Positions 9,668 through 19,940 of a stretch of 64,000 bases of DNA are shown here, piece after piece. A program made the translations under genes and the position numbers. The notes under the pieces were generated by a model. The model ran no database searches. It was not told the origin of the DNA and was given only the letters and a program-made list of their open reading frames with translations. Location: the NCBI RefSeq assembly GCF_013753875.1, contig NZ_SMDS01000017.1:248001-312000 (forward strand). Reading direction: 5' to 3'. Each line of letters begins with the position of its first letter. Within the stretch, counting starts at the first letter, position 1. The DNA comes from Candidatus Pantoea persica. GTDB lineage: Bacteria > Pseudomonadota > Gammaproteobacteria > Enterobacterales > Enterobacteriaceae.

Positions 9668-11179
9668 ATGGAGTTCAGTGTAAAAAGCGGAAGCCCGGAG
9701 AAACAGCGCAGCGCCTGCATTGTTGTGGGCGTTTTTGAGCCGCGTCGTCTGTCGTCGATCGCCGAACAGTTAGACAAAATCAGCGATGGCTACATCAGCG
9801 CCCTGCTGCGCCGCGGCGAGCTTGAAGGTAAAGTTGGCCAGACGCTGCTGCTGCATCATGTGCCAAATATTCTCTCTGAGCGCATCCTGCTGATCGGCTG
9901 TGGTAAAGAGCGCGAGCTGGACGAGCGCCAGTACAAGCAGGTGATTCAGAAAACCATCAATACGCTGAACGACACTGGCTCGATGGAGGCTGTCTGCTTC
10001 CTGACCGAGCTGCATGTAAAAAGCCGTAATACCTACTGGAAAGTGCGTCAGGCGGTCGAAACCTCTAAAGAAGCGCTTTATAACTTCGATCAGCTGAAAA
10101 GCAACAAAACCGAGCCGCGCCGTCCGCTGCGCAAGCTGGTGTTCAACGTGCCGACGCGCCGCGAACTAACCAGCGGCGAGCGCGCTATCCAGCACGGCCT
10201 GGCGGTCGCCGCCGGCGTGAAGGCGGCGAAGGATCTTGGCAATATGCCGCCGAACATCTGCAACGCTGCCTATCTCGCCTCGCAGGCGCGCCAACTGGCG
10301 GACGCCTACAGCAAAAATGTCACCACGCGCGTGCTCGGTGAGCAGCAGATGAAAGAACTGGGCATGAACGCCTACCTCGCGGTGGGCGCCGGCTCGCAGA
10401 ACGAGTCGCTGATGTCGGTGATCGAGTACAAAGGCAACCCGGATCCCGACGCGCGTCCGATTGTGCTGGTGGGCAAAGGGCTGACCTTCGACTCCGGCGG
10501 CATCTCCATCAAGCCGGCCGAATCGATGGACGAAATGAAGTACGACATGTGCGGCGCAGCTTCGGTCTACGGCGTGATGCGCATGGTGGCGGAGCTGAAT
10601 CTGCCGCTCAACGTGGTCGGCGTGCTGGCGGGCTGCGAGAATATGCAGGACGGCCGCGCGATGCGTCCGGGCGACATTCTGACCACCATGTCGGGCCAGA
10701 CGGTAGAGGTGCTTAACACCGACGCGGAGGGCCGCCTGGTGCTATGCGACGTCCTCACCTACGTCGAGCGCTTCGAGCCGGAAGTTGTGATCGACGTGGC
10801 GACGCTGACCGGCGCCTGCGTGATTGCGCTGGGCCACCACGTCAGCGGCCTGCTGTCGAACCATAATCCGCTGGCGCACGAGCTGATCAGCGCCTCCGAG
10901 CAGTCGGGCGATCGCGCCTGGCGTCTGCCGATGGCGGACGAGTATCAGGAGCAGCTGGAGTCTAACTTCGCCGATATGGCGAATATCGGCGGCCGTCCCG
11001 GCGGCGCGATTACCGCTGCCTGCTTCCTGGCGCGCTTTGCGCGTAAATATAACTGGGCGCACCTGGATATCGCTGGCACCGCCTGGCTCTCCGGCAAAGC
11101 CAAAGGCGCCACCGGCCGTCCTATACCGATGCTGTCGCAGTTCCTGCTGAACCGCGCCGGTCTCAACGGCGACGACTGA
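9668..11179 (+). CDS. pepA: Leucyl aminopeptidase A (PepA)
   Basis: A 503-residue M17 metallo-aminopeptidase that forms hexamers; it removes N-terminal residues and in E. coli also binds DNA in Xer site-specific recombination and carAB regulation. The signature NTDAEGR lies at about residues 350-356, with metal ligands in [11 protein letters not shown] and [16 protein letters not shown] upstream. Length equals the E. coli protein. The 186 bases between this start and the lptF start hold both divergent promoters. Intact. Confidence 0.96.
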   Translation: MEFSVKSGSPEKQRSACIVVGVFEPRRLSSIAEQLDKISDGYISALLRRGELEGKVGQTLLLHHVPNILSERILLIGCGKERELDERQYKQVIQKTINTLNDTGSMEAVCFLTELHVKSRNTYWKVRQAVETSKEALYNFDQLKSNKTEPRRPLRKLVFNVPTRRELTSGERAIQHGLAVAAGVKAAKDLGNMPPNICNAAYLASQARQLADAYSKNVTTRVLGEQQMKELGMNAYLAVGAGSQNESLMSVIEYKGNPDPDARPIVLVGKGLTFDSGGISIKPAESMDEMKYDMCGAASVYGVMRMVAELNLPLNVVGVLAGCENMQDGRAMRPGDILTTMSGQTVEVLNTDAEGRLVLCDVLTYVERFEPEVVIDVATLTGACVIALGHHVSGLLSNHNPLAHELISASEQSGDRAWRLPMADEYQEQLESNFADMANIGGRPGGAITAACFLARFARKYNWAHLDIAGTAWLSGKAKGATGRPIPMLSQFLLNRAGLNGDD

Positions 11180-11320
11180 CGGTCTGCCGCGCGCCGCTCA
11201 CAGGAGCGGCGCGCACGCCGCAAATTAATGACGCCGACGCCCCCATAACATGCCTGTCGGGAAGTGCTACCGCGCGCCTTAGCTGGTAACATCGTCATCT
11301 CTCACCCACAAGGCATTTCC

Positions 11321-11779
11321 ATGAAAAACGCAACCTTCTACGTAATGGAATCGGACTCGCCCGGCGAGACGCTGAGCGCCATTGAGGCGCTGGTGTGCGA
11401 TCTGGCGGAAACGCGCTGGCGGGCGGGCAAACGCATTTTGATCGCCTGCGAGAGCGAACAGCAGGCTATTCGCCTTGACGAAGCGCTGTGGCAGCGTCCG
11501 GCCAACGCCTTCGTCCCGCACAATCTGGCGGGCGAAGGGCCGCGCTACGGCGCGCCGGTCGAGCTGGCCTGGCCGCAGCGTCGCGGCAGTTCACCGCGCG
11601 ATCTACTGATCAGCCTGCTGCCACAGTTCGCAGATTTTGCTACTGCTTTCCATGAAGTGATAGACTTCGTACCCTACGAAGAGTCTCAGAAACAGCTGGC
11701 GCGCGACCGCTATAAAGCGTACCGCAGCGTTGGTTTCCAATTGAATACGGCCACGCCGCCGCAGCCGCAAACGACATAG
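11321..11779 (+). CDS. holC: DNA polymerase III chi subunit
   Basis: A 152-residue clamp-loader accessory protein that links the Pol III holoenzyme to single-stranded DNA-binding protein. It starts [20 protein letters not shown] at ATG 11321; an in-frame extension to 11264 is rejected because the conserved N-terminus begins here. Motifs [12 protein letters not shown] and [17 protein letters not shown] match the family end. The stop (TAG) is five bases before the valS start, the usual pepA-holC-valS order. Intact, with a true TAG stop. Confidence 0.95.
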   Translation: MKNATFYVMESDSPGETLSAIEALVCDLAETRWRAGKRILIACESEQQAIRLDEALWQRPANAFVPHNLAGEGPRYGAPVELAWPQRRGSSPRDLLISLLPQFADFATAFHEVIDFVPYEESQKQLARDRYKAYRSVGFQLNTATPPQPQTT

Positions 11780-11784
11780 CAGAA

Positions 11785-14640
11785 ATGGATAAAACATATA
11801 ACCCGCAAGATATCGAGCAGCCGCTTTACGAGCACTGGGAAAAGCAAGGCTATTTCAAGCCTAACGGCGACACCAGCCAGGAAAGCTTCTGCATCATGAT
11901 CCCGCCGCCGAACGTCACCGGCAGCCTGCACATGGGTCACGCCTTCCAGCAGACCATAATGGACACCATGATCCGCTACCAGCGCATGCAGGGTAAAAAT
12001 ACGCTGTGGCAGGTAGGCGCCGACCATGCGGGCATCTCCACCCAGATGGTGGTGGAGCGCAAGATCGCCGCCGAAGAGGGCAAAACGCGCCAAGACTATG
12101 GCCGCGACGCCTTTATCGACAAAATCTGGCAGTGGAAGGCGGAATCGGGCGGCACCATTACCCGTCAGATGCGCCGCCTCGGCAACTCCGTGGACTGGGA
12201 GCGCGAGCGCTTCACCATGGACGACGGCCTCTCCAACGCGGTAAAAGAGGTGTTTGTCCGTCTGCATAAAGAGGACCTGATCTACCGCGGCAAACGCCTA
12301 GTGAACTGGGATCCGAAACTGCGCACAGCGATTTCCGATCTGGAAGTGGAAAACCGCGAGAGCAAAGGCTCGATGTGGCATATCCGCTATCCGCTGGCGG
12401 ACGGCGTGAAAACCGCCGAAGGCAAAGATTATCTGGTGGTCGCCACCACCCGTCCGGAAACCCTACTGGGCGATACCGGCGTGGCGGTCAACCCGGAAGA
12501 CCCACGCTACAAAGATCTGATCGGCAAAGAGGTGATCCTGCCGCTGGTGAACCGTCGCATTCCTATCGTGGGCGACGAGCACGCCAACATGGAGAAAGGC
12601 ACCGGCTGCGTGAAGATCACCTCGGCGCACGACTTCAACGACTATGAAGTGGGTCGCCGCCACAAGCTGCCGATGATCAACATCCTAACCTTTGACGGTG
12701 ATATCCGCGAGAGCGCCCAGGTGTACGACACCAACGGCGAAGTCAGCGACGCCTGTTCGGATGAGATCCCGGCGCAGTTCCAGAAGATGGAGCGCTTCGC
12801 CGCGCGTAAGGCGATTGTCGCCGCCGTGGACGAACTGGGCCTGCTGGACGAGATCAAACCGCACGACCTGACCGTACCTTACGGCGATCGCGGCGGCGTG
12901 GTGATTGAGCCGATGCTCACCGACCAGTGGTACGTGCGTACCGCGCCGCTGGCGAAAGTGGCGGTCGAGGCGGTGGAGAACGGCGATATCCAGTTCGTGC
13001 CGAAGCAGTATGAAAACATGTACTACTCCTGGATGCGCGACATTCAGGACTGGTGTATCTCGCGCCAGCTGTGGTGGGGCCATCGTATTCCCGCCTGGTA
13101 CGACAACGACGGCAACGTCTACGTCGGCCGCAGCGAAGAGGAAGTGCGCAGCGAGAACAACCTGGGCGCGGATGTGGCGCTGCGTCAGGATGACGACGTG
13201 CTCGACACCTGGTTCTCCTCCGGCCTGTGGACCTTCTCTACCCTCGGCTGGCCGGAAAACACCGAGGCGCTGCGTCAGTTCCACCCGACCAGCGTGCTGG
13301 TGAGCGGCTTCGACATCATCTTCTTCTGGATCGCCCGCATGATCATGCTGACCATGCACTTCCTCAAAGATGAAGACGGCAAGCCGCAGGTGCCGTTCAA
13401 GACCGTCTATATGACCGGTCTGATCCGCGACGAGGAAGGCCAGAAGATGTCGAAATCCAAGGGCAACGTTATCGATCCGCTGGATATGGTTGACGGCATC
13501 TCGCTGGAGGATCTGCTAGAGAAGCGCACCGGCAACATGATGCAGCCGCAGCTGGCGGAGAAGATCCGCAAGCGCACCGAGAAGCAGTTCCCGGACGGCA
13601 TCGAGCCGTCGGGCACCGACGCGCTGCGCTTTACCCTGGCGGCGCTGGCCTCGACCGGCCGCGACATCAACTGGGATATGAAGCGCCTTGAAGGCTACCG
13701 CAACTTCTGCAACAAGCTGTGGAACGCCAGCCGCTTCGTGCTGATGAACACCGAAGATCAGGATTGCGGTCAGAACGGCGGCGAGATGACGCTGTCGCTG
13801 GCGGATCGCTGGATCTTCGCCGAGTTCAACAACACAGTGAAGACGTACCGCGACGCGCTCGACAGCTATCGCTTCGACATCGCCGCCAACATTCTGTATG
13901 ACTTCACCTGGAACCAGTTCTGCGACTGGTACCTTGAGCTGACCAAGCCGGTGATGAACAGCGGCAGCGAAGCGGAGCTGCGCGGCACGCGCAATACGCT
14001 GGTGACAGTGCTGGAAGCGCTGCTGCGCCTGTCGCACCCGATCATTCCGTTTATTACCGAGACCATCTGGCAGCGCGTGAAGGTGCTGAAGAACATCAGC
14101 GCCGACACCATCATGCTGCAGCCTTTCCCGCAGTACGACGCGGCGAAAGAGGATGCGGAAGCGATGGCGGACATCGAGTGGATGAAGCAGGCGATCGTCG
14201 CGGTGCGTAATATCCGCGCCGAGATGAATATCGCCCTGAGCAAGCCGCTCGACGTGCTGCTGCGCGACTGCTCTCCGGCGGCGCTGCGCCGTGTGGAAGC
14301 GAACCGCACCTTCCTGTCGCGCCTCGCGCGTCTGGAGAGCCTGACGGTGCTGCCGACCGGCGAAAAAGGGCCGGCTTCCGTGACCAAAATCGTCGAAGGC
14401 GCCGAGCTGCTGATCCCGATGGCGGGCCTGGTGGATAAGGCGGCGGAGCTGGATCGTCTGGAGAAAGAGCTGGGCAAGCTCGACGTCGAGATCGAGAAGA
14501 TTCAGATCAAGCTGGCCAACGAAAGCTTCGTTTCGCGCGCGCCGGAAGCGGTGGTGGTGAAAGAGCGCGAGCGCGTCGCCGAGCTGGAGCAGTCGAAAGC
14601 GAAACTGATTGAACAGCAGGCTGTGATTGCGGCATTGTAA
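11785..14640 (+). CDS. valS: Valyl-tRNA synthetase
   Basis: A 951-residue class I aminoacyl-tRNA synthetase, the same length as E. coli ValS. The HIGH-type motif is HMGH (about residues 49-52) and KMSKS is at about 554-558. The editing CP1 domain ([20 protein letters not shown]), the anticodon-binding region ([12 protein letters not shown]) and the C-terminal coiled coil ([20 protein letters not shown]) follow in order. A small change, NIALSKPL where the family has NIAPGKPL, lies near residue 815. Essential and intact. Confidence 0.97.
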   Translation: MDKTYNPQDIEQPLYEHWEKQGYFKPNGDTSQESFCIMIPPPNVTGSLHMGHAFQQTIMDTMIRYQRMQGKNTLWQVGADHAGISTQMVVERKIAAEEGKTRQDYGRDAFIDKIWQWKAESGGTITRQMRRLGNSVDWERERFTMDDGLSNAVKEVFVRLHKEDLIYRGKRLVNWDPKLRTAISDLEVENRESKGSMWHIRYPLADGVKTAEGKDYLVVATTRPETLLGDTGVAVNPEDPRYKDLIGKEVILPLVNRRIPIVGDEHANMEKGTGCVKITSAHDFNDYEVGRRHKLPMINILTFDGDIRESAQVYDTNGEVSDACSDEIPAQFQKMERFAARKAIVAAVDELGLLDEIKPHDLTVPYGDRGGVVIEPMLTDQWYVRTAPLAKVAVEAVENGDIQFVPKQYENMYYSWMRDIQDWCISRQLWWGHRIPAWYDNDGNVYVGRSEEEVRSENNLGADVALRQDDDVLDTWFSSGLWTFSTLGWPENTEALRQFHPTSVLVSGFDIIFFWIARMIMLTMHFLKDEDGKPQVPFKTVYMTGLIRDEEGQKMSKSKGNVIDPLDMVDGISLEDLLEKRTGNMMQPQLAEKIRKRTEKQFPDGIEPSGTDALRFTLAALASTGRDINWDMKRLEGYRNFCNKLWNASRFVLMNTEDQDCGQNGGEMTLSLADRWIFAEFNNTVKTYRDALDSYRFDIAANILYDFTWNQFCDWYLELTKPVMNSGSEAELRGTRNTLVTVLEALLRLSHPIIPFITETIWQRVKVLKNISADTIMLQPFPQYDAAKEDAEAMADIEWMKQAIVAVRNIRAEMNIALSKPLDVLLRDCSPAALRRVEANRTFLSRLARLESLTVLPTGEKGPASVTKIVEGAELLIPMAGLVDKAAELDRLEKELGKLDVEIEKIQIKLANESFVSRAPEAVVVKERERVAELEQSKAKLIEQQAVIAAL

Positions 14641-14660
14641 GCGTCTGAGTCTGACAGCGT

Positions 14661-14698
14661 AAAAAACAAAGCCGGGCTTGCCCGGCTTTGTTTTTTTT
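14661..14698 (+). terminator. Rho-independent terminator of pepA-holC-valS
   Basis: AAAGCCGGGC / GCCCGGCTTT hairpin (14668-14689) followed by an eight-T run; an A-run on the other side makes it potentially bidirectional. Confidence 0.9.
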
Positions 14699-14712
14699 AA
14701 CCGGAAGAGATT

Positions 14713-15126
14713 ATGACGACTTCAGCATTGCGGCTTGCGCTCAAGATGCGCCCCATCAGCGCCGCCGACAATCCCCATATCGCCCAGGAGATCCGCGCCG
14801 TATCGGCGGAGTTCGGCCTGACCGCCGACAAAGGCTATACTGTGGCCGATCCGCAGCTCGACAACCTGTATAAACTCTATAGCGCCGAGCAGAGCGCCTA
14901 CTGGATTGTGGAGCATGAAGGCAAGGTGGTGGGCGGTGGTGGGCGGCGGCAGGCATCGCGCCGCTCGCCTGCAGCACGCCCGATATCTATGAGCTGCAGA
15001 AGATGTATTTCCTGCCTGACGCGCGCCATTAAACTCTATGAGTCGCTGGGCTTCGAATGCATTGAGAGTGCGCCTGGCTGTACCGGCCACGGCGACTGCG
15101 AATACCGCATGCTGAAAATGCTGTAA
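14713..15126 (+). pseudogene. yjgM: GNAT acetyltransferase YjgM, core deleted
   Basis: The N-terminal half ([55 protein letters not shown]) and the end ([10 protein letters not shown] ... GCTGHGDCEYRMLK) match E. coli YjgM, a GNAT-fold N-acetyltransferase. In between, a tandem duplication of a 10-base unit (14925-14934 and 14935-14944) plus one further base shifts the frame, and about 40 residues are deleted at 15022-15027, removing the acetyl-CoA-binding RGKGLG motif. It cannot be an active acetyltransferase. The rest of the family sequence, [20 protein letters not shown], is still readable one frame over. Confidence 0.88.
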
Positions 15127-15175
15127 GTGCGGTTCTCGACGGCATCGACAACGCGCCGGGCTGCACCAGCCACAG
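15127..15175 (+). pseudogene. Second fragment resembling the YjgM C-terminus
   Basis: Immediately after the yjgM stop, one frame reads VLDGIDNAPGCTSHSK, which resembles the FECIESAPGCTGH of the gene just before. It may be the tail of a lost tandem paralogue or a diverged partial duplication. Very short; identification is tentative. Confidence 0.35.
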
Positions 15176-15204
15176 CAAAGACCACACGCGCCCTTCCCCC
15201 TCGC

Positions 15205-15960
15205 TTAAAACGCCGGTACGACGCTGTGGAATCGCAGCTCCGTATCCGGCTCGCTAATCAGCTTCGCCTCCGCTGCGCCAATCGCCTTCACGCGCGGCGC
15301 GATATCCTTCGGCGAAATCTGCGCCGCCAGCGCGAGATAATCCTGATAATGGCGCGCTTCCGAGCGCAGCAGCAAGATATAGAGCGTCTCCAGTTCCTCA
15401 TCCAGACAAGGCGCCAGGCTGGCGAAGCGTTCGCAGGAACGCGCCTCGATATATAGGCGCCGCAGATAAGCTTATCCACCAGCGTATCCGGCTCGTGCGT
15501 GGTGATCTCGCGCAGTAGCCCCTTCGCATAGCGGCTGGAGGTTGATCTTGTGAGTAGGGCAAGCCGCGCGCCTGCATAATCTCCCACACCTGATAGAAGA
15601 GGTACAGCTCCTCTTTAATCAGCAGCACCATTTTCTCCACCAGATCGTCCGCCCAAGGCAGCTCGTTGCGCACGGTAATGCTTTTGGTCAGGCTCTTATG
15701 GGCATGAATAAAGTGGCTGTCGGGCTACTCGCGAAAGATGAAATCTTCGTAGGGCTTCAGCCAGGCGAGGATTGCCTCGCCGCTCGGCTTGTTGGCGACA
15801 TATTTACGGATAAGCCAGGTCGCGGTTTGCGCCGCTTTCAGCTCGCAAACCAGGTGGTCGGTCAGCAGCAGCGTGGTTTTCCGGCTTGCGCGCCTCGTCG
15901 ATCCAGGCGTGCGGCAGAGTAAAAACTCACAGAGGGTTCAAGCAGTGGGGCGTAGTTCAT
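15205..15960 (-). pseudogene. miaE: tRNA-(ms2io6A37) hydroxylase MiaE, degraded
   Basis: MiaE is a di-iron monooxygenase that hydroxylates the ms2i6A base at position 37 of tRNAs reading U-initial codons; it is present in Salmonella and relatives next to argI. Readable minus-strand pieces are [10 protein letters not shown] at the start (15960), AWIDEARKPEN, VDKLICGAYI, LRSEARHYQDYLALAAQIS (iron-ligand EARH) and a clean end DTELRFHSVVPAF with TAA at 15205-15207. The pieces lie in all three frames with several stops between them. The gene is one of the most eroded here. Confidence 0.82.
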
Positions 15961-16381
15961 CGGTTTCTGGCAAATAAAACGGGTAGGAGGCGGAGCCTGC
16001 GGCCCCGCCCGAACATTTTCCGGCGTCGGGATCTTCGAAGTAGGTACCCCAGCCGTCGTAGTCGACGTTGTATTTGCCGACCAAGTTGACCAGCTGCTCG
16101 ACCTGCGCGTCAATCAGCTCCGGCTTCAGCGCCGACTCGCTCAGGATATCAACGCACATCACCGTGGTGCCATACTCCTGCTCCAGCTCATCCGGCTCGG
16201 TCACCTCGTAGCCCAGCTTGAATACGTCGACGGCGGCTTTCTCCAGCGAGTCGAAGTTGTTACAAGAGAGATGGTGCTCAATGGTATAGAGCGCATCCGG
16301 ATCGCTGCCGTCTTCCAACCGTTCATCAATGATTAGTCGCGTCTCTTCACGCTGCTCTTCCATCAATGCTTCATATGCCAT
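15938..16381 (-). CDS. rraB: Ribonuclease E inhibitor RraB, acidic tail replaced
   Basis: RraB binds RNase E and dampens mRNA decay. Residues 1-118 match the family well ([43 protein letters not shown]). After DPDAG the usual strongly acidic tail is missing; instead the frame runs [20 protein letters not shown], through GC-rich spacer, and stops at 15938 inside the miaE start. This looks like a deletion or frameshift at the tail junction near 16025. The folded domain is complete, so it may still work. Transcribed divergently from argI. Confidence 0.85.
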   Translation of the reverse strand: MAYEALMEEQREETRLIIDERLEDGSDPDALYTIEHHLSCNNFDSLEKAAVDVFKLGYEVTEPDELEQEYGTTVMCVDILSESALKPELIDAQVEQLVNLVGKYNVDYDGWGTYFEDPDAGKCSGGAAGSASYPFYLPETDELRPTA

Positions 16382-16478
16382 GACGGTTCCCCTACCTAAG
16401 TATTCAGCAATAAAAAACTATTTTTCCATACTGCCCAACGCGCCACAACTCAAAACGGAAAGTTTCTTCACGCCAGGG

Positions 16479-16522
16479 TTGAAAATGAATATCCATACAT
16501 TTAGATTGAGTTTTCATTCAAA
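16479..16522 (+). promoter_or_regulatory. argI promoter with tandem ArgR (ARG) boxes
   Basis: Two ARG boxes, TGAATatccATACA (16486-16499) and TGAGTtttcATTCA (16507-16520), start exactly 21 bases apart, the spacing of an 18-bp box pair separated by 3 bp bound by one ArgR hexamer. They overlap a plausible promoter, TTGAAA (16479-16484), 17 bp, TAGATT (16502-16507). This predicts arginine repression of argI. Confidence 0.8.
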
Positions 16523-16547
16523 AAGAATGGATGCACTGGAGCCCGTT

Positions 16548-17555
16548 ATGAGTCACCTTTTTCAACGCCACTTCCTTCGGCTGCTGGATTTCGCCCCGGC
16601 CGATATCGCCTCCCTGCTCGATCTCGCCGCTGAATTAAAACGCGCTAAAAAAAACGGTAGCGAACCCCAGCGCCTGAAAGGCAAAAACATCGTGCTCATC
16701 TTCGAAAAAGACTCGACCCGCACCCGATGCTCTTTCGAAGTTGCCGCATACGCTCAGGGCGCAAACGTCACTTATCTCGGCCCGAGCGGCAGCCAGATCG
16801 GCCATAAAGAGTCGATGAAGGATACCGCGCGCGTGCTGGGACGCATGTATGACGGTATCCAGTACCGCGGCTATGGCCAGGCGCTGGTGGAGACGCTGGC
16901 GGAATATGCCGGCGTGCCAGTGTGGAACGGCCTGACCACCGAGTTTCACCCGACGCAGCTGCTGGCCGATCTGCTGACTATGCAGGAGCATCTGCCAGGC
17001 AAAGCGCCACATGAGATGACGCTGGTCTACGTCGGCGACGCGCGCAACAACATGGGCAACAGCATGCTTGAGGCGGCTGCGGTGACCGGACTGGATCTGC
17101 GCCTGGTGGCGCCGAAGCAGTGCTGGCCGGAGCCGGCGCTGGTGGAAGCGTGCCGCCAAGCGGCGCAGCAGACCGGCGGCAGCATTACCCTGACCGAAGA
17201 TATCGCTGCAGGCGTCAAAGACGCGGATTTTATCTATACCGACGTCTGGGTTTCGATGGGCGAAGCGAAAGCGGTATGGGAAGAGCGCATCGCGCTGCTG
17301 CGCGACTATCAGGTCAATCAGGCGATGTTGCAGCTGACCGGCAACCCGCAGGTGAAATTCCTGCACTGCCTGCCAGCGTTTCATGACGAGCAGACGACGC
17401 TGGGCCGCCAGGTGGCCGAGCAGTACAGCCTGCACGACGGCATGGAAGTAAGCAACGAGGTATTCGAGTCGGAGCACAGCATCGTCTTCGATCAGGCGGA
17501 AAACCGCATGCACACCATTAAAGCAGTGATGGTAGCGACGCTCAGCCAGGCGTAG
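16548..17555 (+). CDS. argI: Ornithine carbamoyltransferase
   Basis: A 335-residue enzyme joining carbamoyl phosphate and ornithine to make citrulline in arginine synthesis. The carbamoyl-phosphate loop STRTR, the HPTQ motif and the HCLPAF ornithine-binding motif are present. The start is ATG 16548 ([15 protein letters not shown]), matching the family; a longer open frame to 16329 is noncoding leader that contains the ARG boxes. Ends in TAG. Intact. Confidence 0.96.
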   Translation: MSHLFQRHFLRLLDFAPADIASLLDLAAELKRAKKNGSEPQRLKGKNIVLIFEKDSTRTRCSFEVAAYAQGANVTYLGPSGSQIGHKESMKDTARVLGRMYDGIQYRGYGQALVETLAEYAGVPVWNGLTTEFHPTQLLADLLTMQEHLPGKAPHEMTLVYVGDARNNMGNSMLEAAAVTGLDLRLVAPKQCWPEPALVEACRQAAQQTGGSITLTEDIAAGVKDADFIYTDVWVSMGEAKAVWEERIALLRDYQVNQAMLQLTGNPQVKFLHCLPAFHDEQTTLGRQVAEQYSLHDGMEVSNEVFESEHSIVFDQAENRMHTIKAVMVATLSQA

Positions 17556-17587
17556 CGTCCCGCTTCAAGTTCCGCAAACGTTTTCCC

Positions 17588-17640
17588 TTGATGCAAATTA
17601 CCGGACGCGTATAATGCGCTACAATTTGCCGGGAGGAAGC
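17588..17640 (+). promoter_or_regulatory. pyrBI promoter and leader ribosome-binding site
   Basis: TTGATG (17588-17593), 16 bp, TATAAT (17610-17615), then ACAATTTGCCGGGAGGAAGC leading into the pyrL ATG. The layout and the TTTGCCGGGAGGAAG segment closely match the E. coli pyrBI promoter, where UTP-sensitive reiterative transcription and attenuation operate. Confidence 0.85.
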
Positions 17641-17742
17641 ATGCAGCAGTGTAGCGTAAACATTCACGCGACATCACGCCTGAACGCAGGCGGCGCGCCT
17701 GTTTCTTTTCGTCATCAACTCCATCGTAAAAAAGCCCCTTAA
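17641..17742 (+). CDS. pyrL: pyrBI leader peptide PyrL
   Basis: A 33-codon reading frame starting MQQCSVNIHATSRLN directly after a GGGAGGAAGC ribosome-binding site and ending KKAP with TAA at 17740-17742, inside the attenuator loop. This is how pyrL works in E. coli: when UTP is low, RNA polymerase pauses in the U-rich stretch (GTTTCTTTTCGTC here), the translating ribosome catches up and blocks the terminator hairpin. The residue sequence is not conserved with E. coli, but position and geometry are. It is too short for standard gene calls. Confidence 0.82.
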   Translation: MQQCSVNIHATSRLNAGGAPVSFRHQLHRKKAP

Positions 17743-17757
17743 GCAGGGGCTTTTTCT
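17729..17757 (+). terminator. pyrBI attenuator
   Basis: Hairpin AAAGCCCCTT / AAGCAGGGGCTTTTT with a T-run, overlapping the pyrL stop codon and 34 bases ahead of pyrB. Confidence 0.9.
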
Positions 17758-17790
17758 TGTCCGCAATTCGGCAGCGCAGAGGAGCGAGCT

Positions 17791-18747
17791 ATGGCTAACC
17801 CGTTATATCTAAAGCATATTATTTCTATTAACGATCTCAGCCGCGACGAGCTGGAGCGGGTACTGCATGCCGCGGCGCAGCTGAAAGCCAACCCACAGCC
17901 GGAGCTGCTGAAGCACAAGGTTATCGCCAGCTGCTTCTTTGAAGCCTCGACGCGCACGCGCCTGTCGTTTGAGAGTGCTATTCACCGCCTTGGCGCCTCG
18001 GTGGTGGGCTTTGCCGACGGCAGCAACACCTCGCTCGGCAAAAAGGGCGAAACCCTGGCGGATACCATTCCGGTTATCGGCACCTATGTCGACGCCATCG
18101 TGATGCGCCATCCGCAGGAGGGCGCGGCGCGCCTCGCCACCGAGTTTTCCGGCGGCGTGCCGATCCTTAACGCAGGCGACGGCGCCAACCAGCATCCGAC
18201 CCAGACGCTGCTGGATATCTTTACCATCCGCGAAACCCAGAGCCGCCTAGATAACCTCAGCATCGCAATGGTCGGCGACCTGAAATATGGCCGTACAGTG
18301 CACTCTCTAACGCAGGCGCTGGCGAAGTTCGACGGCAACCGCTTCTACTTTATCGCGCCTAACGCGCTGGCGATGCCCACCTACATCACTGATATGCTGG
18401 ACGAACACGGCATCGCCTGGTCACGCCACGACAGCATCGAGTTGGTGATCCCGCACGCCGATATTATCTACATGACGCGCGTGCAGAAAGAGCGCCTCGA
18501 TCCCTCGGAGTACGCCAACGTCAAGGCGCAGTTTATCCTGCGCGCGGCGGATCTGGCGGGCGCGCGTGACAATATGAAGGTGCTGCATCCGCTGCCGCGC
18601 GTCGACGAAATCGCCACCGACGTCGACAAAACGCCCTACGCTTGGTATTTCCAGCAGGCCGCCAACGGCATCTTCACGCGTCAGGCTCTGCTGGCGCTGG
18701 TACTCAACAGCGAACTGGATCGGATCTGTAAGGAGCAATCGCCATGA
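17791..18747 (+). CDS. pyrB: Aspartate carbamoyltransferase catalytic chain
   Basis: A 318-residue catalytic subunit for the first committed step of pyrimidine synthesis. Motifs [31 protein letters not shown] and HPLPRVDE are all present. The C-terminus is a few residues longer than in E. coli ([16 protein letters not shown]). The stop TGA overlaps the pyrI ATG (ATGA), giving coupled translation in the stoichiometry needed for the c6r6 holoenzyme. Intact. Confidence 0.96.
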   Translation: MANPLYLKHIISINDLSRDELERVLHAAAQLKANPQPELLKHKVIASCFFEASTRTRLSFESAIHRLGASVVGFADGSNTSLGKKGETLADTIPVIGTYVDAIVMRHPQEGAARLATEFSGGVPILNAGDGANQHPTQTLLDIFTIRETQSRLDNLSIAMVGDLKYGRTVHSLTQALAKFDGNRFYFIAPNALAMPTYITDMLDEHGIAWSRHDSIELVIPHADIIYMTRVQKERLDPSEYANVKAQFILRAADLAGARDNMKVLHPLPRVDEIATDVDKTPYAWYFQQAANGIFTRQALLALVLNSELDRICKEQSP

Positions 18748-19208
18748 CTCACGACAACAAACTGCAGGTAGAAGCGATCAAACGCGGCACGGTTATCGAC
18801 CACATTCCCGCGCAGGTGGGTTTTAAGCTGCTATCGCTGTTCCGCCTGACCGAAACTGACCAACGCATTACCATCGGCCTTAACCTGCCCTCCGGCGAGA
18901 TGGGCCGCAAGGATCTGATCAAGATCGAGAACACGTTTCTCGCCGAGGATCAGATCAACCAGCTGGCGGTCTATGCGCCGCACGCCACGGTCAATCGCAT
19001 CGACGATTACGAGGTAGTGGCGAAAATCGCCCCGGCGCTGCCCGAGCGCATCGAGCGCGTGCTCACCTGCCCCAACGGCAACTGCATCAGCCGCAGCGAG
19101 CCGGTCTTCTCCAGCTTTGCGGTGAAAAAGCGCGACGACGAGGTGGTGCTGACCTGCAAATACTGTGAGAAAGCCTTCGCGTGCCATGTGGTGCTCGGCC
19201 ACTGGTAA
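18744..19208 (+). CDS. pyrI: Aspartate carbamoyltransferase regulatory chain
   Basis: A 154-residue subunit that binds ATP/CTP and allosterically controls PyrB. The nucleotide-binding N-terminal domain ([24 protein letters not shown]) is followed by the zinc domain with all four cysteines, CPNGNC and CKYC, in the C-terminal 45 residues. Overlaps the pyrB stop by four bases. Intact. Confidence 0.96.
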   Translation: MTHDNKLQVEAIKRGTVIDHIPAQVGFKLLSLFRLTETDQRITIGLNLPSGEMGRKDLIKIENTFLAEDQINQLAVYAPHATVNRIDDYEVVAKIAPALPERIERVLTCPNGNCISRSEPVFSSFAVKKRDDEVVLTCKYCEKAFACHVVLGHW

Positions 19209-19290
19209 TCGCTCTGCCCCTCCCTATAATGGGGCGATGTTTCTCGCCAGCGGCGGCCCGCCGCCGCTGCGTCACTCTTAAGGAGCAAGT

Positions 19291-19902
19291 ATGTCTCGCG
19301 AAATCAGTACGGAAAAAGCGCCAGCGGCGATTGGCCCCTATGTTCAGGGCGTGGATCTGGGCAGCATGATTATCACCTCCGGTCAGATCCCGGTCGATCC
19401 GGCCACCGGTGCGGTGCCGGACGCCATCGCCGATCAGGCACACCAGTCGCTGGAAAACGTGAAGGCGATCGTCGAGGCCGCCGGTCTGCAGGTGGGCGAC
19501 ATCGTAAAAACTACGGTGTTCGTGAAGGATCTCAACGACTTTGCCACCGTTAACGCCACCTATGAAGCCTTCTTTACCGAGCATAACGCCAGCTTCCCGG
19601 CGCGCTCCTGTGTGGAAGTGGCGCGTCTGCCAAAAGATGTGAAGATTGAGATCGAAGCGATCGCCCTGCGTCGCGAATCGATCGGGCGCGCTTCCCGTTG
19701 GCGGCAGCGCGCCCCGCTCTCTTCCGCTCTGCTGTTCGTGCGCTGCCGGTTACGGCCTCGCCTGAGACGCTTCTGCCCTCTTCCGCTCTTGCTGCTCTCT
19801 GCGCCACGGCTGCGGCTGGCGCCCCCGGCGAGTCGCGCTTCCTTGTGCCAGGTCAATCTCGCTGCGATTACAAGCCGCCACATCACTACATCTAGTAGCT
19901 AA
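19291..19902 (+). CDS. ridA: Enamine/imine deaminase RidA with stop-codon loss
   Basis: RidA hydrolyses reactive 2-aminoacrylate released by PLP enzymes. Residues 1-128 match the family to its very end (SGQIPVDPATG, FPARSCVEVARLPKDVKIEI, ALRR), including the catalytic Arg in PARSCVEV. The normal stop after LRR is missing: CGTCGC continues as GAATCG and the frame stays open for 75 more codons to TAG at 19900-19902, rich in Arg, Ser and Pro and without resemblance to any domain. The extra tail probably comes from spacer sequence after a small deletion removed the stop. Whether the trimer tolerates it is unknown. Confidence 0.85.
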   Translation: MSREISTEKAPAAIGPYVQGVDLGSMIITSGQIPVDPATGAVPDAIADQAHQSLENVKAIVEAAGLQVGDIVKTTVFVKDLNDFATVNATYEAFFTEHNASFPARSCVEVARLPKDVKIEIEAIALRRESIGRASRWRQRAPLSSALLFVRCRLRPRLRRFCPLPLLLLSAPRLRLAPPASRASLCQVNLAAITSRHITTSSS

Positions 19903-19940
19903 AATCCATGGCGGCACAACATATGGCTAAAGGAGAGAGC

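Noticed and set aside
14660-14698. Second palindromic-element copy after valS
   Set aside because: It is an ordinary terminator and lacks the shared 29-base core seen at 551 and 57382.
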